A DNA stretch of 64,000 bases from contig NC_056538.1 of NCBI RefSeq assembly GCF_910596095.1, positions 32,855,094-32,919,093 of the forward strand. Reading direction: 5' to 3'. The first letter of the stretch is position 1. Each line of letters begins with the position of its first letter. Source of the stretch: Thunnus maccoyii (Eukaryota > Chordata > Actinopteri > Scombriformes > Scombridae). Shown here piece after piece: positions 26,796-40,500 of this stretch. Position numbers and translations under genes: made by a program. The notes beneath the pieces were generated by a model. That model had not been told where the DNA came from. It did not search any database and saw only the letters and a list, made by a program, of their open reading frames with translations.

Positions 26796-28360
26796 ACAAA
26801 CTACCACATACCCAAATGCCTGTCTGAACAGATGGGTTTTTAGCTGCTTTTGAAAAGAGTCCACAGTGTCCAAGGACCTCAAGCTTATTGGGAGACGGTA
26901 CTCACTCACTGTACAGGAAGCCAGTACAGTGAGGTTAAAATAGGTGTAATATGTGACCATTTCTTTGATCGTGTTAAGAACCAAGAGCAGAATTTTGGAT
27001 GGTTTGTAAGCAGTGTAAGGAAGATTTATTGAGGCAGGTAAAAATAGAATTACAGTAGTCCAAATGTGATGAGGTAACTAATCAGTTAATTTTTAAGAAA
27101 AGGTATGATGTAGCTTTCGTTTGTGAGAGCTGTCCAGCAGTTAGTGGTCAGAGCTAGCTTGACTTTTAGCTCATCCTTCTTCTCAAAGTGTTTTTTAATC
27201 CGTTTAGTCACAGTAGCTCTCGATGGCATAACGTACTCGGGCTTGAGGTACGAATATAAATAAAAATATGAATATAAGGCGACCTTGATTATAAGACAAC
27301 CCCTAACCCCTTTTTCTACAGCTGTTTATGGAAAAATAACATTACTTTTTGAATATAACTTCATAGTATAATTACATACTCACACTCTCCTAACAGGCTT
27401 TTGGAAGTGGTCAAAAATTATTTCTCCAGCAGTTAGCATTTATAAGACTGCCTGTTTGTCTTTTTTAGCTCCTTATCATCTGTGACAGTGGTATTTGCCA
27501 GCTTCACATATTCCGTTTATGCAGCAGAGATGTCGGAAGATGCTTTGGACTCATTTTCACTCATCATGAATTTTTTCCTCCATTGCAAAAAAACACATTA
27601 CATGAACCTTCAGAAACTCCTCCAGGTGAAACTGGACTAACAAAACACTTTTAGGGCTGACTGACTCTAACACACTCACTATAAACAGACTTTAAGACAC
27701 TTGCTAGCCTAGCAACATTAAGGCTACAAACAACCCATAATGCAACACTCCGTGTAGGAGTCAGATTATCACCGGTACTTTCTCCATTCAAAAAGAATAT
27801 CTGATGTTATGAACACGTAATTGTCCAGCTGTTAGTGGCATGTGTATGCAAATTAACCTATAGACCGACATGTGTGACCAGTCAAAAATGTTCTCAGCAG
27901 TTAGCCGATTAATGGTTAACTGTTGACATCCCTAATCAGGACCAAAAATCAAGACTTTAATTTTATCTGCACTTAACTGCAGAAAATTATTTGTCATCCA
28001 GTTCCCAATTGCATAGTTGTTCAATATAGAGAGTTTATGAAGCTCATCAGGTTTAAATGAAAAATACAACTGGATGTCATCAGCATACAAATGTTAGTTG
28101 ATGTTGCTGAAACTACTGATAATCTGTCCTTATGACAGCATGTATATGGAGAATAAAATGGGTCCCAAGACTGATCCCTGTGGGACACCACATGGCAAAG
28201 CTGCAGTGTCTGACACAAATTCACCTATAGAGACTGACAAGGACCTACCTGTGAGATAGGAGGAGAACCATTCCAATGCAGTCGCAGAAATGGCCACCAG
28301 GTGATTTATCCTGTGGATTAGAATTTGGTGGTCTACAGTATGGAACGCAATCAATCACCT
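26796..28360 (-). pseudogene. Decayed L2-type LINE with a hAT/ZBED transposase fragment inside
   Basis: Bases 28354-28130 on the minus strand read FHTVDHQILIHRINHLVAIS, then ALPCGVPQGSVLGPILFSIY, the reverse-transcriptase palm of L2/Rex1-type LINEs. Bases 28110-27930 continue with YADDIQLYFSFKPDELHKLS, which carries the catalytic YADD box, in another frame. Bases 27000-26900 hold a fragment like the LINE C-terminus (SHITPILTSLYWLPVQ). Between them, 27240-27105 reads YVMPSRATVTKRIKKHFEKK and LALTTNCWTALTNESY, a hAT/ZBED-type transposase piece. All parts have stops or frameshifts. Confidence 0.7.
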
Positions 28361-28735
28361 CAGTCATGTATGTGTCTATATACAGTAGATGCTTGACAAA
28401 TACCAAGCGGTGAGCTCTAGTGTCCCCGTGCTTCCACTTGTCCAAACACAGTGTGCTGCAATGTGCTTCTCGGCATCTACCTCCATGTCTGACCACTTTG
28501 TTTAACTTCATGAATTGTTTTTTTTTCATGCATGCCATTTTCAGCTTTTGTGTGCATGTACACATTTGGTTATGGATCTTACACACTGTTTTATAAATGA
28601 GGCCCCTGTTTGCTAAAACACTGTTCGCTGTCTGGGAGAAGCTACAACATTGCATACATTAATACAATAATATTCCTTGAGAGATTATCTAGAGTAAGAT
28701 TTAGACTGTTTAGATTCTACATTAATCCTGCACTC

Positions 28736-29032
28736 TAGGGCTGCAATGATTATTTTCATTATTGATTAATTTTAGGATTATTTTCTCAATTAATCAATTA
28801 GTTGTTTGGTCTATAAAATGTTAGAAAATGGTGAAAAATGTTGATCACTGTTTCCCAAAGCCCAAGATGACGTCTATGAATGTATTGTTTTGTCCTGACC
28901 AACAGTCCACAACCCTGTCATAGAGGACTAAAGAAACCAGAAAATATTCACATTTATAATCAAAGAATTTGGACATTTTTCAAGAGTATAATGGATTATT
29001 AAAATATTAACTAATCGATTGTTGCAGTTCTA
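28736..29032. mobile_element. 297-bp hAT-type MITE
   Basis: A perfect 8-bp target duplication, CTGCACTC, is at 28728-28735 and 29033-29040. The ends are TAGGGCTGCAA and TTGCAGTTCTA, inverted with two mismatches. It is the same family as 35345-35688, and a fragment lies at about 1770-1880. Confidence 0.85.
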
Positions 29033-31633
29033 CTGCACTCACTCCTACCAACAGCCTTCAAACATGACAGACAGAAGACTGAACATGAAATTAACTTTTA
29101 CATCCACAGCCCTTCATAGTGTCATGTTAGCATTAGCTTCTCTTTTTATAAATGTAGTTAGACTGCCTGTCTGTTTTTGCAGCTTCTCTCAGCTGTTTTG
29201 TCGCTGCTTCTTGCCTCATTTTCAGTGAAATTGTAGATGAATTCAGTGACTATTTTCCCTCCAAGAACTGGCAATATTCCCTAACAAATGTTGCTGCTCA
29301 GCTCAGAGGATCAGATGAGCTCAAAGACAAAGTGGAATCAGATGTTCAGCTAACAGATACATGTCACTCCCTGGAAATAGTGGAAACAGTCTCAGTAAGT
29401 CTTCAGTAGAGAACTCCCTTAAACTATTACTTTTACATCACAGCTCTTTCCTCTCTTGAAGAAAGATGTTTTTAAAGGGGTACAAAGAGAATTAATAAAT
29501 GGTGACTTATGGTTAAGTAATGCTTATTCAGCATTTGTTTGCATTTATAAAGTGTTGCTTAAGGGATAGGCTATAAGTTAAGGAATATCTACATGACGAC
29601 AAAGGAACAAGCATACCTCTACATGAAGACCATGGAGCGTGTCCACTGATCTCAACCTTTACCAAAGATAAGTCAGAAGTTGGAGGATGGACCAGTAAGT
29701 GGACAATTATTACCCTTAGATAAACATTTATATTTCTCTTGATGAAATGGCTTAGCTGTGAACTTCATGACATACATCTTAACATCTTTATCAACCATTT
29801 ACTAATATTGGTTAGTACCTTAATTAACATGTAAATCCTTAATAAATGTTAACAAGACATTTGTTAACAGTTACTTAATGCTTATTATTGTATTAAGTGT
29901 TAGTTAATGCTTATTACAGTATTAACTAATTTTAATAGCATCTTTATAGACTATTAACTAATGAATAAATTAATACTTAATTAACATTCACGTTAGTGAA
30001 TGATTACTAGACACATTAGTTAACTGTTAATTAACTGTTAGTTAATGCATATAACTGCATTAACTAATATTAATTAATGTACTCTTATTGTAAAGTGTTA
30101 CCAAAATTTCTTATATATACTGTAGGGGGTTTCACAATATATGTAATTTGATAAAATGTTATCTCTATATATTGTTATATAAGGACATTTCAAACATCAA
30201 TCATCATCAAAATCAGAGTACTTTCTCACATCGATGCAAAAATCCTAAAAATAAATCCAATATTGCTCATTGATTTCCAACCACGATGGTCCAATACAAC
30301 TAAAGATGATAAAGGTGTAGTTACCATGTTACAAACAGTAGACCAATCAGAGACTGTCCGCCCAAGAAAATTAACACAACAGGTCATAATGTCAGTCCCC
30401 CAAAACCACCTATAGTTAGTTTGAGTGCCAGCTGCCATCTAGCAGTCGTAGTAATTGTGAGGCAGAGCAGTGGTGCAGTTCAGATGACGTTTACATATGT
30501 GGACAGATTTCCTCATTCAGAGGAGGAGGCTAGACGGAGGCTTTAACCCAACAGTGGACTTTCACAGGAGACCGCTGTTTGTTTCCTGTTTCCAACCGCA
30601 AGTCGGGGGAAAAAAGTAACTACGATCGTCCCCTAACCTTAACCCCATGGTTATTATTGTTGCCATGACGACGGAGGTGGCCTAACTTTAAGGAAGTAGT
30701 AACTTTAACCCACAGCACGTTTCTTTAACCTTAACAAAGTGATCATTTTAACCCAAACCATGATCTTTCCCTAAACCTAACCAGACCTTAACCACAGCGC
30801 TGTCACATCATAAAACATAATTATTGTTGAACAGTGATGTCTAACAGTTTTAGAAAGTACAGACACATGATGTCATGCAAGATTACTGTTGAAAGTTTCA
30901 CTGTATGTGGCCAAGACAAACTCTCTTCAAGCCTACTTTAAACTATTTTATTTAATTAAAGTTGGGAACAAATTAACATAACTTAATGTGCTGCACCAGT
31001 TTCTGAGGAATTTGCACACCTTGTGTAACGTGTACTAAACTAGAACTGAGCCTTCAAGAATGACTATACAAATACAAACAAACATCACAAAACTGAAATT
31101 CTGAGGCAATACAGGAGCTGTGTTTATGCATCTTGCAGAAATCCTTCGATAACAATCTCAAAAAAAGTGAATAAGAAGAAGTTCAAAAGTTCCATGTACT
31201 CTGATGCAAGTGACAGATAAAGAAAAGCTCACTATTTTATGTAAAGTCATGTAACATCAGCATGAAATTGTTGGATGTTTTGTAGATAGATGCTATGTGG
31301 AAATATTAAAATGAGGATGTTGTAGAGATAGAAAAAGTAAAGCCTAGAGACATGCAGGAGGAGAGGGGATCCTCTAGTCCCCAACAAATACAACATTTCC
31401 TCCTCTTTGTTTTGTTTGCTTAAAAGTGTCCGGCTGTTTTAGGGAAATTACTGACGCTTTTTTAAACATGAAACAATATATTTGTGAGCTGGTTTTAAAG
31501 ATTTCAGCAGGAGCCAGCAGTAGCTACACATGACACATGATTTGATCTTTTCATATGACTTGTTGACACGAAAAAAAGAGAAAAATTATTATATTAAATT
31601 ATACTTTAATTGTAAACTTGCCTTACCTTAAAG
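29033..31633. other. Intergenic region rich in repeats, no gene
   Basis: Bases 29550-30115 are very AT-rich with many TTAACTAAT words, ending TAAAGTGTTACC like a common DNA-element terminus. Bases 30650-30860 resemble 46860-46990 (AAACCATGATCTTTC.CTAA), a second dispersed repeat. No coding exon is recognised. Confidence 0.45.
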
Positions 31634-31900
31634 GTCCAGTGTGTAGTATTTAGTAACATCTAAAAGAACAGACTTGGTAAAAATTGAATAGATTATTTAT
31701 AAGTATATCTTAATTAGTGTCTAATCAGCTGAAAATAATAATTGTTGTGTTTTCGTTACCTTAGAAATAAGCCCTTTATATCTACATGGGAGCAGGTCCC
31801 CCTCCACGGTGGCCGCCATGTTGCATCGCCATGTTTCTACAGTAGCGCAGAACGGACAAACCTATCACTGGCTCCAGTGAGGGCCTTACGCATTTTAGAT
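31634..31900. repeat. Partial copy of a dispersed teleost terminal-repeat element
   Basis: It starts AAAGGTCCAGTGTGTAGTAT and includes GGTGGCCGCCATGTTGCATC, a sequence I recognise from many percomorph genomes. The opposite end (CACACTGGACCTTT) is not found nearby, so the copy is truncated or rearranged. Confidence 0.55.
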
Positions 31901-34900
31901 TCAGTGGGCGACTACACCGGAAATGCACCAGTTTTAAAACGAAGAAGGACGGACCAAACATTTTGTATTGTGAGAAGTTTTTGAAACCAAAATCTGATAA
32001 ATGGAGGATCATACTTATTTAGAAAATCACAGGAGCGTGAATTGTCGTCGTCAAAGAAATGAAAACACGAAGAAGCTTAACGAAATCGGGACAAGCAACG
32101 GCATAAAACGAGGATAAACTCAGATGGAAATCCCTGATGAGTGAAATGTTTGCAGACTGACGCTGAACTTTCCTGTTTACTGCTCGACAGGTAAGAGTGT
32201 AATGTATATTTATTTTGCCCGCTGGTAATGGTTCAAAACCTAGATGATGTACAATGTTTATTAGCAGTACATTAGTTTCCCTGAAAAGAAACGCCGCCAC
32301 GTAACGTTAAATATTAGCACACTTTAGTTTCAGTTTGTGCCTCTCACGGAGCTGGTGGTCTGATAAGAGACAACAGGGAGGCGACGTTGTGCTAATAACC
32401 CAACAATTTATTCATTTTCTGTGGCAGCAAGACAACACATTGACTGATAACTAAGATATTTAGCGCTGGTGATGTGCTAAAGATAGTGAGTCAGAGTAAT
32501 GAGTTATTGTGAAAGATAAACTGAGGAGAAGTCTGCTCATCACCAAGTTAATACATCCTGTGAATTTATATTTATATTTTTCACAGTGCTCCATGATTTC
32601 ATTGTTTGCTCCTAATTTGTCATTTAGGAGCACATGTACACATTCAGGGGCAAAGTTAGCTTATAGTCCAATACAAGTAACGTTTTCCCCATTTCAATGT
32701 TGAAAAACATGTAATTGCTACCAGAGTTTTAATTTTACATTTATCAGTCATAAGTAGAATTTTTCTGTTATTTATTTTGGTGTGTTTATCCAGGCCAGCC
32801 AAGGCTCCCAGCTTCTTAGGACGTAACATAATGTATTACAAGGGTTTGTGACTGTGTCATGTAGCACTTATTTTCTTGATGTTGCTGTTGTTTCTCCAGC
32901 TATGAGAGGTCCTGTAGCATCGATGCATGGTATTGCCTTTATCTTCATCCTAAAGCAACTGTGTAATAGGTCAGGGTTATTTCACCATGTGCCATTGATG
33001 GCTGGGAGTTTTCATTACAACCAAAGACAACAAAAGTTGATTTCACTGAATAGCTACTTGTCTCTGACTGAAAGTGTGTTAATCAATTAAATAATCTGAT
33101 CTAGTCTCTTGTTGGGATGAAAATCTGCATGGAATAAGGTTGAACAGTTTCTGGTGAGCACATTAAATAAATAGATAGATAGATAGATGATTTATAATAG
33201 TAAGTTCATTCATTTGTGCTGTTTTATTTTTCTCAGGCACTATGGGTTGGCATTATTCACCATGTCTGTGACATTCACACCCGCCATATCAGAAGTATTG
33301 CAGACCAAGTCGGGAGAGGTCTAGGTAAGTGATACACATTTGTTTGCCTATGTAGCATCTTAATTTACCCTGTAAGTCGTACTCTTGGTTAAATAGTACT
33401 ATTTTCACATGTACAACTGTATAAAATGTATGAAATAGTAAATTAACTCTATGTGTAATGGTACTGTCTTCCACAGAAGCAGTTTTCCATGCAGCTGCTG
33501 CTCTACACACAGCTCCTGGAGCAGACGAGGAACAGCAGTGCCAGTGAATCATGGGTGTTGATAAGGCTTTATAGGTTATAAGTTTCATGATATGTTGAAA
33601 ATATGGTAATGGTAGTGCAGAATATGGATTGTAGGTTGTCCAGTGTTCCCAAACATGTCTACAACAATAACATGATTTTTTTTAAAAAGTCAAAATATTG
33701 CTGCTCGATACTGTTCCTATATAGTATTTATATAATCATTCAGTAGTGTTGCTGATGTTTTCAGTAGCCTCTTTAATACAGAGAACCCGCATTATAGCCA
33801 TAAAGAGGATCCAAGGGGAGGACATTTCTCTTCGTTTGATAACATTAAAAGTAAATTTAGACTTTTCTGTCGGCTTCGCGACTCATTTTAAAAAGATGAG
33901 AGAAAGAGAGAGAGAGAGATCAGCTGTGGTCGAGTGAGCTAGAGGGTGAATGAAGAGAGGGAGCGCTAGTAACGTTAGTGGGGAAGCTGGTGAATCAGAT
34001 CAATAGACGATTATTTTCTGATTTTTTCACAGCGGTTAGCTTCTAAAGCACAAACACACCCACACACTTCTTCAACCCTGCAGCTGTGCGCTGCGCCGCC
34101 TGATTTGGTCTGAATAAGGGCTAAACAGAACAGCGAGGCAGATTACAGGCACAGTATTCCCACATTGAACGGGCTGTGTAAAAGGGGCTACTGACTCATG
34201 TTACAATGATAACACATAACTATACAGACTACAGTAATGTAAAGCACAGAGCTGCTATGTATATACCACTTTGTATTGTATTGGCATTTTTAATATTGTG
34301 CAGAATGGGTAGGAATATGATAAAATAATTGTATAAATAATGTCACAAACCTCAGTTGCTTCGGTCCCTTCGGAGGGTTTCCAGCCTCTTCCCCTGCTTC
34401 CGCGGTGCTGGTGTTTGCTCTCCTCCCTTGCCTGGCCCTGCCTGCAGCAGAACCGCTAACTCGCCCTCTTTCTCGTCCTCTTCCTCCTCCTCTAACCTCC
34501 AGTACTTGACTCTGCAAATGGATAATAAAATATGTAACGTTATCCTGCCAACGCTATCTTGCTATCAATAATGCCTAACGTTAGAATAAAATAACGTAAG
34601 TTTTGTTTAGCATGGCGTTGCTAATGTTAGCTTGTTTTACCAAAACAATAAAACACTCATAATTGCTATCTTACTTATGAGCTATAACCTATAGTACTAT
34701 AGACTAAATAATTAAATACATCTTCACCTCATCGCTTGACTCGTTAGAAATGCTCGAAGTTGTCGTGGACGATGACATCTTCAGCAAATAGCTTCTTGTC
34801 GTTGAAGGCCTGCAGAAAAGCAGATTCGGCTGATTGAGTACATATCGTCCATAATTAACTGTAAAATGCTCAGTAGAAAACACTGAGCAGCTGACTGCAG

Positions 34901-35344
34901 CTGCCTCAAAAAGTTTCCTTATAATGTGTACATGAAAGCTTTCTTCCACTTTTTGTTTACTGCATGCAAATATACAGAAGAGTTTGAATGGATTGCTTAG
35001 ATCTTCGTTTAGATAACTGCATAACAAAATACTAAAAGCAGCAAAGAAGGAGGGATGCTGCACAGCTGCTGTGAGAGTAGATGTTAATGACAACGTTTGG
35101 TGAGAAGCTGTGGACCTCTGTTGTAAAGTTTATATTTCCAACCCTACCTGCGCTACTTCCTTTCATCGTTATTTAGTGAGATAAAACAGCTGCAACATCT
35201 GTTCTTTTGAGTGAAAACCTTTAACGTTTAATGTAACAATACTTTTTTTTTTCTAAAATTTTCATTACTGTGTGTGTAGTTTGAGGTTTTTTTTTTCTGA
35301 TTGTACTGATAAAACAGAAGACTGGAAGACCACTATACTTCTAC
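31901..35344. other. Repeat-derived region with exon-like pieces
   Basis: On the plus strand, 33238-33325 has an acceptor (TTTTTCTCAG) and a donor (GTAAGTG) and reads LWVGIIHHVCDIHTRH. This resembles a motif of Kolobok-type transposases in fish (moderate confidence). On the minus strand, about 34785-34735 and 34505-34355 look like spliced exons (MSSSTTTSSISNESSDE; an Arg/Gly-rich piece), but I cannot name them. The region also contains (GATA)n at 33172-33187. No intact host gene is supported. Confidence 0.35.
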
Positions 35345-35688
35345 TAGAGCTGTAATGATCAGTCAATTAATTGATTAGGGGACTGACAGAAAAGTAATCG
35401 CCAACTATTTTGTTAATCGACTCATTGTTTTGAATCATTTTATAAGAAGAAAATGTCCAAATTCTCAGATTCCAGCCTCTCAAATATGAATATTTTCTGG
35501 TTTCTTTAGTCCTCTGTGACAGTAAACTAAATATCTTTAAGTTGTGGACAAAACAAGACATTTTAGGACGTCATGTTGGGCTTTGGGAAACACTGATCGA
35601 CATTTTTCACCATTTTCTGACATTTTATGTACCAAACAACTAATGATTATCGAGAAAATAAGCGACTGATTAGTCAATAATGAAAATA
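35345..35688. mobile_element. hAT-type MITE, second copy
   Basis: It starts TAGAGCTGTAATGATCA and is homologous to 28736-29032. Flanking ACTTCTAC at 35337-35344 and 35689-35696 is a perfect 8-bp target duplication. The right terminus has lost its inverted end. Confidence 0.75.
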
Positions 35689-35910
35689 ACTTCTACTACA
35701 ACTTTTATGATAATTAGGCGGGTTCTAGGCTTTGATTGGTCTACTTTTTGTCCGTTGTTGACTTACTGAACGAACTACAGAACAAACATCCACTGTGGAA
35801 AAACATGCTGATGACGTCAGTGCGCAGGCTAGATAACTGATTAGCTTGTCAGTGTAGCACAGAAAACAGCTTTCACAAACCTTTTTTTTCAAATCTGTCT
35901 TAAAACAACA

Positions 35911-36139
35911 GTCAGGAGCCCAAAGGAACAGTGAAACTTTTTTTTTCTTGCTGTAATCATTCCTCCTGTTCATACTGACCATTACTATACTTCCACCGCA
36001 GCTCAACAGGGAAACACTGTCTGGGGAAACACAAAGAGGGAATTTGATGCTAAAAAGACTGTAAATGTGTCAGATATCCACTTGATATGATTAACTCAGA
36101 CTGCTGAAGCCTCGTATAAGCTTCTCATCAACTTTTAAA
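35911..36139. repeat. Uninterrupted copy of the dispersed repeat seen at 7417-8112
   Basis: Shares GTCAGGAGCCCAAA at its start and CACAAAGAGGGAATTTGATG and CAGATATCCACTTGATATGA later with the copy in the supt5h intron, but without the palindromic segment between the two blocks. Confidence 0.7.
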
Positions 36140-37060
36140 TGACTGTGTGGACACACTGTGGATTTTTGTCAGCATATAGTGTCTCAAATATTCCTGTCTG
36201 TGTAGCCATGTCATGACAACAGCAGCTGATAACAGCAGATGCTATGATGACTAAACAGGCAACAATCCAAACATTCGCTGTACACATCTGTGCACATCTC
36301 TCACAAGAAAGTTTACATAATTTCGAAAACAAGAAACGAGGGCAGAAACACACATGAAATGAATGTGATGACACATCAAACTGTACACTAAACAGAGCTT
36401 TTAGTCAGTTTTCTTATTCACTTCCTCCTTTTAAGAGCATCTGAGTGTCGGTCTGTGGCTTCCTGGGTCGCAGCTGAAATTCCATTAGGACACATCATGA
36501 ATGAACCATGGCCAGAGAGGGGCCATTCTTGAATCTACTTGGACTACAACATCCATCTGATCCTGCCCATGTCCCACAACTCAATATAAAGTACGATGAA
36601 CAGCAGCAACAACGACAGCAACAGCAACAACCTCCCCAGCAACCCCCTCAACAGCAACTGTACAATGTACCTCATCAGGTAAAACACAGGCCCCTTTTGC
36701 GTTGCATTCAGCACAATGGTGATACTCAACATACTATGAAGCCATTATAATGTGGTAGAAATGCATCACTACAGATATATTGTTTTTATTGCCATGGCGG
36801 ATCTACATAACAGCTGCAGGTCATTTTGCTGTAAGAAGTGGTAGATGTAAATAAAAAAGAAGAGATAAATAAAAAGACCAACAGAAAGCTCTGCTTACTC
36901 TGTTTTGTTTTGAAATTGTGTAAACTTTTTTTTTTATATGAGATGCGTACAGATGAGTGAATGTTTGGATTGCTGCTTGTTTAGTCATCTAGCATCTGAG
37001 GCCTGGGGTGATGAACCCTAGTAAGAAATGAACCAGCGCCGTAGGACTGAAAACCCAGAG
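36140..37060. other. Intergenic sequence with a short CAG/CAA-rich frame
   Basis: The plus-strand frame 36508-36750 starts MAREGPFLNLLGL and includes a Gln/Pro run encoded by CAG/CAA at 36600-36660. It meets a possible donor (CATCAG/GTAAAA) at 36679. I find no acceptor-paired second exon and no known family, so it is not called a gene. Confidence 0.35.
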
Positions 37061-37575
37061 TTAAACCATAGACTGTATAAAAATATGGATGTAGTTACCG
37101 TGACGTCACTCGCTGGTTTCTGAAGAGCGGTTCTGAAGCCCAAAGCGAGCCGCTCTGGCCGTCGCCATCTTCGCAGTACGTGACTCTGCCTCACTCCCAG
37201 CCAATCAAAAATGGGCAAAGAGGTGGGCCGAATGGCTGAAACAAGCCACTGCTGGTGAACCTGTCACTCAAAGAAACCATGTCCTTCATTATGCATAACT
37301 TTACGGCTTAATAAAATTTAAACGGGTGAGTTATAAAAAAATTCACCCCCTGTACAGTTGTCATGAAAGGAGAAATTAGCTACAGAGACCAAAACCATTT
37401 TTTGTACCAGGCTGTAAACATGTTTATTTCTGCTGTAAAGTTGGGCATTTTAACATGGGGGTCTATGGGGATTGACTCGGTTTTAGAGCGTCAAGTGGCC
37501 ATTCAAGGAACTGCAGTTTTTGGCACTTCCGCATTGGCTTCATTTTTCAGCCCTGGAGGTTGCTGCTTGAGTTAA
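37061..37575. repeat. Dispersed repeat starting with ACCATAGACTGTA
   Basis: It begins with the terminal word also used by the MITE at 20335-20543 and ends near GGAGGTTGCTGCTTGAG. I recognise this as a common teleost non-coding repeat. No coding frame. Confidence 0.5.
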
Positions 37576-40500
37576 ACCTGAAGTTACCTCGCTAACACCA
37601 AAAGCCTGCTTCGTAGTACAGACCTCTGCTGTTATAATGACATATAATTGCAAATGTCGTTTTTATGATGGGGCTACACAGACAGGAATATTTGAGATGC
37701 TATATGCTGACAGTAGAGATGAGAGCAAATCACAGCCCCCTAGTAATCATATAATATGATGCGGTTTGTTGTAAGATTCCATGTTATATTCTGTTTGAAA
37801 ACTGGTTGCTATAATTCAACAGGTTATGCTGTAAATAATGTTGGTGTATGGTGTTTTAAAATCTTGTGCCACCTGCCCCTCTAAAGGTCTCTGCGTGGCC
37901 CTGACCAGGTGTAACACACTTTTGTTTATAGTCATTATGTCAGCTATTTACAAATATGTAATACTGCTGTAAACATATGATGAAATGTGAGCAGAAAATG
38001 CTGCAATGTTTGTGAAGCCACTTTGTACGCAATTCAGAATAAGTTGGATAACCACTTTGTTGTATAGTTTTGATATAGTCAGATCTAGTTTGGGCTGGAT
38101 CAATGCTAGCATTTCTCATGTTGATGGATTCCCATTTCATTGCTGTGAATTGTGATAGCAGAAGACTACCTTGTACTACTGGAGAACCCACAGCCGTTGC
38201 TACTGCAGAATGGCACTGGATTTGGCAGAAGTAGTAGAAGTATTGCCTAATTGTGTATTACTGGTAGTGAACTAGGCACAGGTGAATTAGAAATGTCAGC
38301 ATAAGATAAAAGTAAGATAGAACTTTATCAATCCTGCAGGAAATACTTGTGCCAGAGATTGTTCATAGTATACTTTACATCACAGCTAAATACAAGCCAC
38401 ATTTCAAGAGCTGCAAAAGGGGAAAATTGAAGATGTTGAGGTTACGATTTGATCCTGGAATGCTTGAATGTGAAGCCTACCTCTCAGACCATTAGGATAT
38501 CAACAGTTTCCTGCGATAAGAGTAATTTGGTTCTTGGTGCGTATCTTCAGTGATGATCAATACAGGTCATTTTAAAAGAAGGTAAGGTAAAAAGGTTATA
38601 TTCTCAGGCAAATCAATATTTAATTCAATGAATCCTGAAAATTACAGTTCATAATCATCTTGCAGTAAATAAAGACAATTAGCTAAATTAGCTAGCTATC
38701 GTCTAAGTTCCCATCTCTTGAAGTGACAGATAACCCAATACAGTTATATTTTACACTACAGGTTATTTTAAAAGACAATGAGGGCAAGCAATGTGATTAT
38801 ATTTTCATGCAAATCAATAATCTGATTCTGAGTACTGTACAATTCATAAAGACAACACAGATCTACAGCCTAACAATGGCAGGCACCTTTCATCGTTGAA
38901 TTGCTTTGGTCTGGCTTTACTGTTCACTGATTGGTTACAGAAACTTTGAACTTACTGGCTATGAAAAACGAATGGAAGGGCTCATTACCCTACGGAAAAA
39001 ACGCCGCAAAAAACAGTGTTTTTAAAAAAAAAAAAAAAAAATCTTTTTGTGATGCAAAAAACGGTGTTTTACTGTACCTCACTAGAGTACTCAAAATAGT
39101 GGCGTTTTTGATGAATAAAATTGTAAAAAAACTGCATTTTAATGTGAATCACATAAAAATAGAGGCGAATTATGGCACTTTCGGCTTTCCATACACTGGA
39201 GGCTGGTATGGAAAAACTTGTCTCTCGGGAGAAAAATGTTTCAGTCTGGACAGAGGGCCAAAACAGAGAGAGGAACATGTGTTTATGAATTTAGCTGGCT
39301 TAGTGTGGACATGGTCTGACTGTCAACCTATTTAATTGTTCTCCTAGCAACAAAAAAAAGCATGATTAACATTCTTATGTTATATTTTTATAGCAATTAT
39401 ACGTTACTGTGTTTTAATGAAATATTCATGTCCCCCATTCTTTGACTTTTGCTAAAATAATGTTGTGAAGCACCCCCATTGTTAAAAATAACACTTTATA
39501 TACCTTTACACCATTCATACCTATAACCGCCACCATATGAAATGCATTTATTTTTACGTGGTTCATGTTTAAACATTCTAAGTTGACAGGCAACGCCATT
39601 CGTTGTGTGTGTGATTTGACAACTACGTCAAGTCATGATTAAATTATAAAAGGAGCAGAGGAGGAATGACCTGCAAAAAAAACAACCTTTCGCCAAGTGC
39701 CAGAAGTGCAGGAAAGCTGTCTGTGGAAAATGCACAGACAAGAACGTCTGAACGTCTACTCGGAGTGTAGATTTGTAGATTTGATTTATTGATTGGGACA
39801 GTGTGCAGTTTTAAATATTAAAGATGCACTGCACCGGAGTTAGCTTGAAGCTAATTTGCATCCGTAGTCCCCCACAATCAAAACATACAACAGAGCAACA
39901 ACAAACAGTATAAAGCAAAAAAAAAACCCACATACAAAGGACACACCATACAAAATACAAAGCTACACACGACAGCACATCACATACACCCACAATGTCA
40001 ATTAGAAATTAATAATGTAAACTTGTCAAATTAAAAGCAAGATTACCTGTGCTAATGAGAAGACCACAGATGGAGTTTACACTCAGTGGTCACACAACTG
40101 ATTGGTCTTTAGTAGATTTTTTAATGTAGATTTTTCGTTGCGACATTAAATCACCCATAAGTGCGGTGGTTTTTTATTGTTATTATTATCGCTCATTATT
40201 GTCCGTTACTGGTATTTAGGCTAGTTTGGTAATTTAAATAATTTGGGTTATCTCATTATGTGATGAATGTTGTTTTATAATAATATCACATCACACAAAT
40301 ATACAAATATTTCCTTCTAATACCCATTTTCATTGTCATTTTTCGACTGATTTATACTGACAGTCGTGCAAAGAGATTAGTGTAGTGTAGTATTAAAGAT
40401 ACTTAGATACTAGTGTAAAGACACTTAGATTATAAAACAAGAGGACGAAAAACACAGTTGATAATTAAACAGACTCATGACTTTAGACATTCCTTTGTGA

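Noticed and set aside
29780..30090. Many repeated TTAACTAAT words, array-like
   Set aside because: No constant repeat and spacer lengths; an AT-rich mobile-element terminus explains it better than an array.
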